This document shows positions 60,375-64,000 of a stretch of 64,000 nt of DNA, one piece after another. Position numbers and translations under genes: made by a program. The notes beneath the pieces were generated by a model that was not told where the DNA came from, searched no databases, and worked only from the letters and a program-made list of their open reading frames with translations. The DNA comes from Dryomyza anilis (lineage: Eukaryota > Arthropoda > Insecta > Diptera > Dryomyzidae), in the NCBI GenBank assembly GCA_951804985.1, contig OX638130.1, forward strand, positions 98,391,700 to 98,455,699, in the 5' to 3' direction. Every line of letters starts with the position of its first letter. The stretch's first letter is position 1.

Positions 60375-60766
60375 ATGTAGATTAGGGTGTCACTATTTTT
60401 TAACACCCATGTCTCACCCCCTAGGATTGTTTATTGGGACACAAAAATAAGGTGTGCAATTTTTTTTTTGGTTTTGAACAACGGAACACGTGCCGCAAGT
60501 ACTTTGAAAATTGTACTAGGAGGTGCATTTGTACTAGGAGTCGAAATTTAGAATATTTCAAAACAATATTTCGAGTGTGCAATCATGTAGAACTGTTTAC
60601 GATAAAAAAGTATATGTAATCGGATTTTCGATATTTCGATTATTTTCCGTGTTATCGATTGTTTTATACAGCAGTAAACACATACAAATCAAAGGATATT
60701 TTTTTAAAATATAAAAACAAAATATTGGAAAAAAATTTGTATACCAATTGAATAGAAAATAATTAA

Positions 60767-61080
60767 GCCGCGGTAGCTCAGTGGTTAGTGCGTTGGACTG
60801 CGAGCCAAAAGGTCCCCGGTTCAAGACTGGACTGGGGCTAACAACATCTTTTCATAGAAACATTTTCTATACCGTGCTACCTCTCGTCAGTAAATGGCAA
60901 ACCTATGAGAGTAAAACCATTGCCTATGAAAAAGCTCTCACCCGCCGTTCGGATTCGGCAATAAACTGTAGGTCCCACCACTTAGAAGTACAAATATAAC
61001 ACGCAAAGCTCAAAATGGTGAGAGAGCTCGGCCGAAGTTCTATACAGGACTGTAGCGCCAAACTATTATATTATTATATT
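60767..61080 (+). mobile_element. tRNA-derived SINE, copy 6
   Basis: Full length, with intact A box TAGCTCAGTGGTTAG, B box GGTTCAAGACT, body and tail AACTATTATATTATTATATT. It sits exactly in the loop of a large palindrome. Confidence 0.86.
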
Positions 61081-61286
61081 AAAGGTTGGCATACTAAAAA
61101 TATGTTTTTTGATTTATATGTGTTTATTGCTGTATAAAACAATCGATAACTTGGAAAATGATCGAAATATCGAAAATCCGATTACACATAATTTTTTTTT
61201 CGCAAACAGTTCCACATGATTGCATACCCGAAATATTGTTTTGAAGTATTCTAAATTTCGTCTCCTCGTACAATTTTCAAAGTAAA

Positions 61287-61387
61287 GGGTTTTTCAATAA
61301 GAGCGCTATAAAAGTTTTTTTCAAGGGTTTTTCAACAGGGACACTACAAAAGTAGAGCGACAGGGACAGCAAACGTCGCCATATTTC
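61287..61387 (+). mobile_element. mariner terminal fragment (two tip types in series)
   Basis: Begins GGGTTTTTCAATAAGAGCGC and, 37 bases on, has a second tip GGGTTTTTCAACAGGGACAC followed by GCGACAGGGACAGCAAACG. The same two tips in the same order occur at 59541-59640. It breaks off at GCCATATTTC. Confidence 0.75.
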
Positions 61388-61450
61388 CTAGGGGGTGAGA
61401 AAACTAAAAATCGAAAATAGTGTGAAATAAGTGACTCCCTAATGTAGATA

Positions 61451-61719
61451 TGTGTTGTATTTTATGTATTTATTCATTAATATGATGAAACGTATTTTTC
61501 ACATACATTTCATCATATTGAAGAATACTTTTTCGGTCAGTCATCAAATTGATAATTAATTCATAACATTGTTATTAATATGTTTTTGTCAATATTATGA
61601 ATCGTTCTTCAATACTATGAATCATGGTTTGAAGAACGAAGTTCATCAATATGATGAAGATTTTATTCTCTGTGTATCCTTTTGTATAGATGACGATGAT
61701 TTTTTTTCTGTGCTCTGAT
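61451..61719. other. AT-rich spacer
   Basis: Contains repeated TCATCATATTGA-like phrases (61490-61660), similar to those near 54290 and 49690. No gene. Confidence 0.5.
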
Positions 61720-62234
61720 AAAACTTATAAATACTTCATAACAAGCCTGCGCGGTAAAAGTATATTTGAAGCCCTATATCTCGAAAAAAAGTCATGTTAC
61801 AAGTTCACAAAATCGGAAACAAAAAATTCTTTAGGCAGCTAACTTTGTCAAATTTTTCAGTGTGAAGGTTATACGTCTTTCTCAGTGACATTTCATTAAC
61901 ACGTCTGCCATTCTATTCGATATTGCTTCGAGACTGTTTCGAGAAGTCGGGGAATTCATTCGATCTCGGTTACGATTCTCGTATCTTATACGTCTTTCTC
62001 AGTGACATTGGCAGTCATTACCCAGTCTGCCATTCCATCAGATATCGCTTCGAAATGTCGGGAAATTCATACGGTCTCCTTTTTATATCATACTATAATT
62101 CGTTCTAAGATGTTCGCAGATATCTTAAAGAAATAATGAAGTTTTCTTGTTACGAGAATTGTTTCTAAATTGAACCGATAGGGAGTTATGATAAAAATTC
62201 GTAAACCAAATTGTGTCCCCAAATATTTGGAGAT

Positions 62235-62708
62235 TTTGTCATTGGGCCGTACTTCTTCCGTGATGATCAAGACCGGCACGTTACTGTGAATGGGAATCGC
62301 TATCGTTCAATGATAACCGAATATTTTTGGCCCCAATTGGATGATATGGACTTGGAGGACATGTGGTTCCAACAGGACGGCGCCACAAGCCACACAGCGA
62401 ATGCCACAATCAATTTATTGGAAACCAAGTTTGGAGAACGTGTTATCTCACGAAATGGTCCAGTCGATTGGCCGCCTCGGTCGTACGATTTGACGCCGTT
62501 AGACTATTTCCTGTGGGGCTACGTCAAGTCTATGGTCTATACCAACAAGCCAGCGACGACTGATGAACTTCGTACGAATATTGAACGTGAAATTGCAGCA
62601 GTATCGGCCGATCTATGCTTGAAAACCGTGGGAAATTGGGTTCAGCGTCTGGTCTTCTGCAAGCGTGCCCGTGGTGGCCATGCAAAAGAAATCGAGTTCC
62701 ATACATAA
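62235..62708 (+). pseudogene. mariner-like transposase, C-terminal fragment
   Basis: An open frame of about 157 codons up to TAA at 62706-62708, with no start codon of its own. It begins in the catalytic domain (VIGPYFFRDD). The second catalytic aspartate is in WFQQDGATSHTA, the third in SYDLTPLDYFLWGY. By my count 36 residues separate them, more than the 34 of classical mariner. The C-terminal RARGGHAKEIEFHT end is typical of a group common in Diptera. The N-terminal DNA-binding half and the first aspartate are missing, so it cannot be active. The fragment has no internal stop, which suggests fairly recent origin. Matching N-terminal codons survive in the MITEs at 50637 and 59578. Confidence 0.87.
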
Positions 62709-62807
62709 TGGCATCGAACGTACTTTTACAGGAATAAAAAATTTCATTGATATTCAAAACCGTTTTTGTTTTATTTAAAAACTTTTGTAGCGGTCTTATT
62801 GAAAAAC
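62235..62807 (+). mobile_element. 5'-truncated mariner-like element with right terminal repeat
   Basis: Holds the last third of a mariner-like transposase gene and ends in CTTTTGTAGCGGTCTTATTG plus AAAAACC. This is the inverted match of the tips TTTTTCAATAAGAGCGCTAC at 59543 and 61290, so it belongs to the same family. The 5' two thirds of the element are absent. Confidence 0.85.
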
Positions 62808-63090
62808 CATTTATAACATGTTTAATCCTACCATTCTCGTCCTATATGTTGGTATTGTCCGTGGTGTTTAATACGTATTGAGGTACTTTATCGGTACGAT
62901 TAAGAAACAATTTTCGTAACGAGAAAACTTCATTATCCAGTTACGATATATAACTACATCTTAGAATGAATTGTATGTAGTATGATATAGAACAAGAATC
63001 GTAACCGAGATCGAATTAATTTCCCCACATCCAGTAACAGTTTCGAAGCGATATTGAATCGAATGGCAGACTGTGTGGACCAACATGTTA

Positions 63091-64000
63091 GGTAGATACC
63101 GATACTTTCTGTCGTAGTTTTCTCGGTACGAGATATTTTATGAAACCGATTCGATATCGAAAAGAAAAATAGTTGAGAGTTTTTGCAATGAACATACCAC
63201 GGATTTTACTTTTCTGGCAAATATTTAAAAATTGTATTTCTAAATACTGTTTTTATTAAGCCCTCATTATTTATAGTGTATTTACTGCTTTTTAATGCGA
63301 TTTAATTTCTTGACGTCAGCCCTGACTGACAACCAAATTAAATCTGACCCAAAACAAAATAATGGCGCAGGTGTTGTGGAAATAATCATGAATCTATAAG
63401 TAAATTAAAAGCAAACACATGCATAATTAAATTGACCCGGTTAGATATTTAGTGTGGGAGTTGAGTAGATTATGCATGGAAAGGACCAACAGACAACATA
63501 GTATATTGTATGACCCAGCAGACAAAATATGCTACACTATGCTACACATAAAAACAAAATGTACAAAAAGTAAAAGGTCAAAAAGTGAAAAATCTGTGTG
63601 TTGATTTTTCTATAGCTCTTGATTTTTATTTAGTCTATACATTTTTGTGACTCGGTAGTAGGTGGCTGTGTTTTTTGTTTGTGTGCATCATTTTGTCTTC
63701 TACTAATTAAGTTCGAAACTTGCTTTATATAGTTCGTTCCTTTGTGTTTTTGTATGTGTTCGTATGGATGTCTGTCTCAGGTGGTGGTAGGTGTGATGTG
63801 TCTGAAGTAGTCGTAAAAGAGCTTCTAATGCTATTTGTCGCCGCTTGTGGCAGAATCTACTTCATAATGAAAGACACAAAATTCGTTTTTAATTAAGTGT
63901 TTAGTGAAGTGCATAATACTCAAGGAAAATTATTATTAATAAATAGTGTGTCATTGGATTATGTTTAAATTTCATGCGAATTTCATATATTATTGTTGTG
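63091..64000. other. non-coding region to the window end
   Basis: 63290-63860 is moderately complex: TGACGTCA palindrome at about 63312, GACCCAGCAGACAAAATATG at about 63512, and GTGGTGGTAGGTGTGATGTG near 63780. No open frame with known features. It may be regulatory or intronic. Confidence 0.4.

Larger units (their letters stand above)
60375..61450. mobile_element. large palindromic element, interrupted by a SINE and a mariner tip
   Basis: The left arm 60375-60760 and right arm 61081-61450 are inverted copies: ATGTAGATTAGGGTGTCACT, TCTCACCCCCTAGG, ATTTCGAGTGTGCAATCATG and ATCGATTGTTTTATACAGC each have their complement in the right arm. A SINE fills the loop (60767-61080). In the right arm about 85 bp are replaced by a mariner tip (61287-61387). 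The arms differ by scattered substitutions, so it is not recent. Confidence 0.78.
61870..63090. mobile_element. large foldback element with a mariner fragment in its centre
   Basis: The left arm (61880-62195) contains GTCTGCCATTC, GATCTCGGTTACGATTCT, TTCTAAGATG, AATAATGAAGTTTTCTTG and GAATTGTTTCTAA; the right arm (about 62880-63080) carries the complements in reverse order. The left arm has an internal tandem duplication of about 117 bp (TACGTCTTTCTCAGTGACATT at about 61872 and 61989). A mariner fragment (62235-62807) fills the centre. No own coding capacity seen. Confidence 0.75.

Overview
The window looks like nuclear DNA of a higher fly (Diptera, probably a calyptrate such as a blow fly or house-fly relative). 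It is strongly AT-rich, very poor in genes, and full of dipteran repeats: mini-me elements with a (GTCY)n core, small Helitrons, Tc1/mariner remnants and MITEs. The species is an inference. Only two intact protein-coding genes can be supported. One is a Yippee-like (YPEL) zinc-binding protein on the + strand (CDS 27205-27549). The other is a cytochrome c oxidase subunit IV of COX4-like type on the - strand (CDS 37914-38477), with no intron in its coding region.

Layout. 1-1190: decayed DD37E-type Tc1/mariner element. 1520-23300: a long non-coding stretch with five more complex islands (about 1520-2533, 9190-10040, 14380-14730, 19010-19260, 23030-23299). These carry initiator-like TCAGTY/TCATTT or AACAGCTGTT motifs and, in three islands, good splice donors. 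I read them as candidate alternative first exons or promoters, most likely of the YPEL gene, whose coding exon follows a clear acceptor at 27038-27039. SINEs, mini-me elements, MITEs and an ACAAAATAC satellite (20960-22735) lie between them. 27550-33700: the YPEL 3' region, including 2.8 kb with a roughly 100-bp-spaced series of GCATG(C) palindromes. 33739-35334: three nearly identical 532-bp tandem units.

38490-64000 holds no gene that I can support. It contains Helitrons (one pair inserted exactly end to end), a divergent mini-me, foldback MITEs, minisatellites (one 19-bp family present as two arrays in opposite orientation), and two large nested palindromes with mariner pieces. It may be a long intron or intergenic DNA; some more complex stretches (43600-43950, 55230-56360, 57740-58160, 63290-63860) may be regulatory.

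The most notable items are: (1) a tRNA-derived SINE family with six clear copies and one fragment; (2) foldback MITEs that keep the start of a mariner transposase gene, beside a C-terminal fragment with matching termini; (3) the GCATGC-palindrome field downstream of YPEL; (4) head-to-tail Helitrons sharing one A|T junction; (5) the inverted pair of 19-bp minisatellites. Both genes do housekeeping or cell-level work (YPEL regulation, mitochondrial respiration), and nothing shows that they act together.
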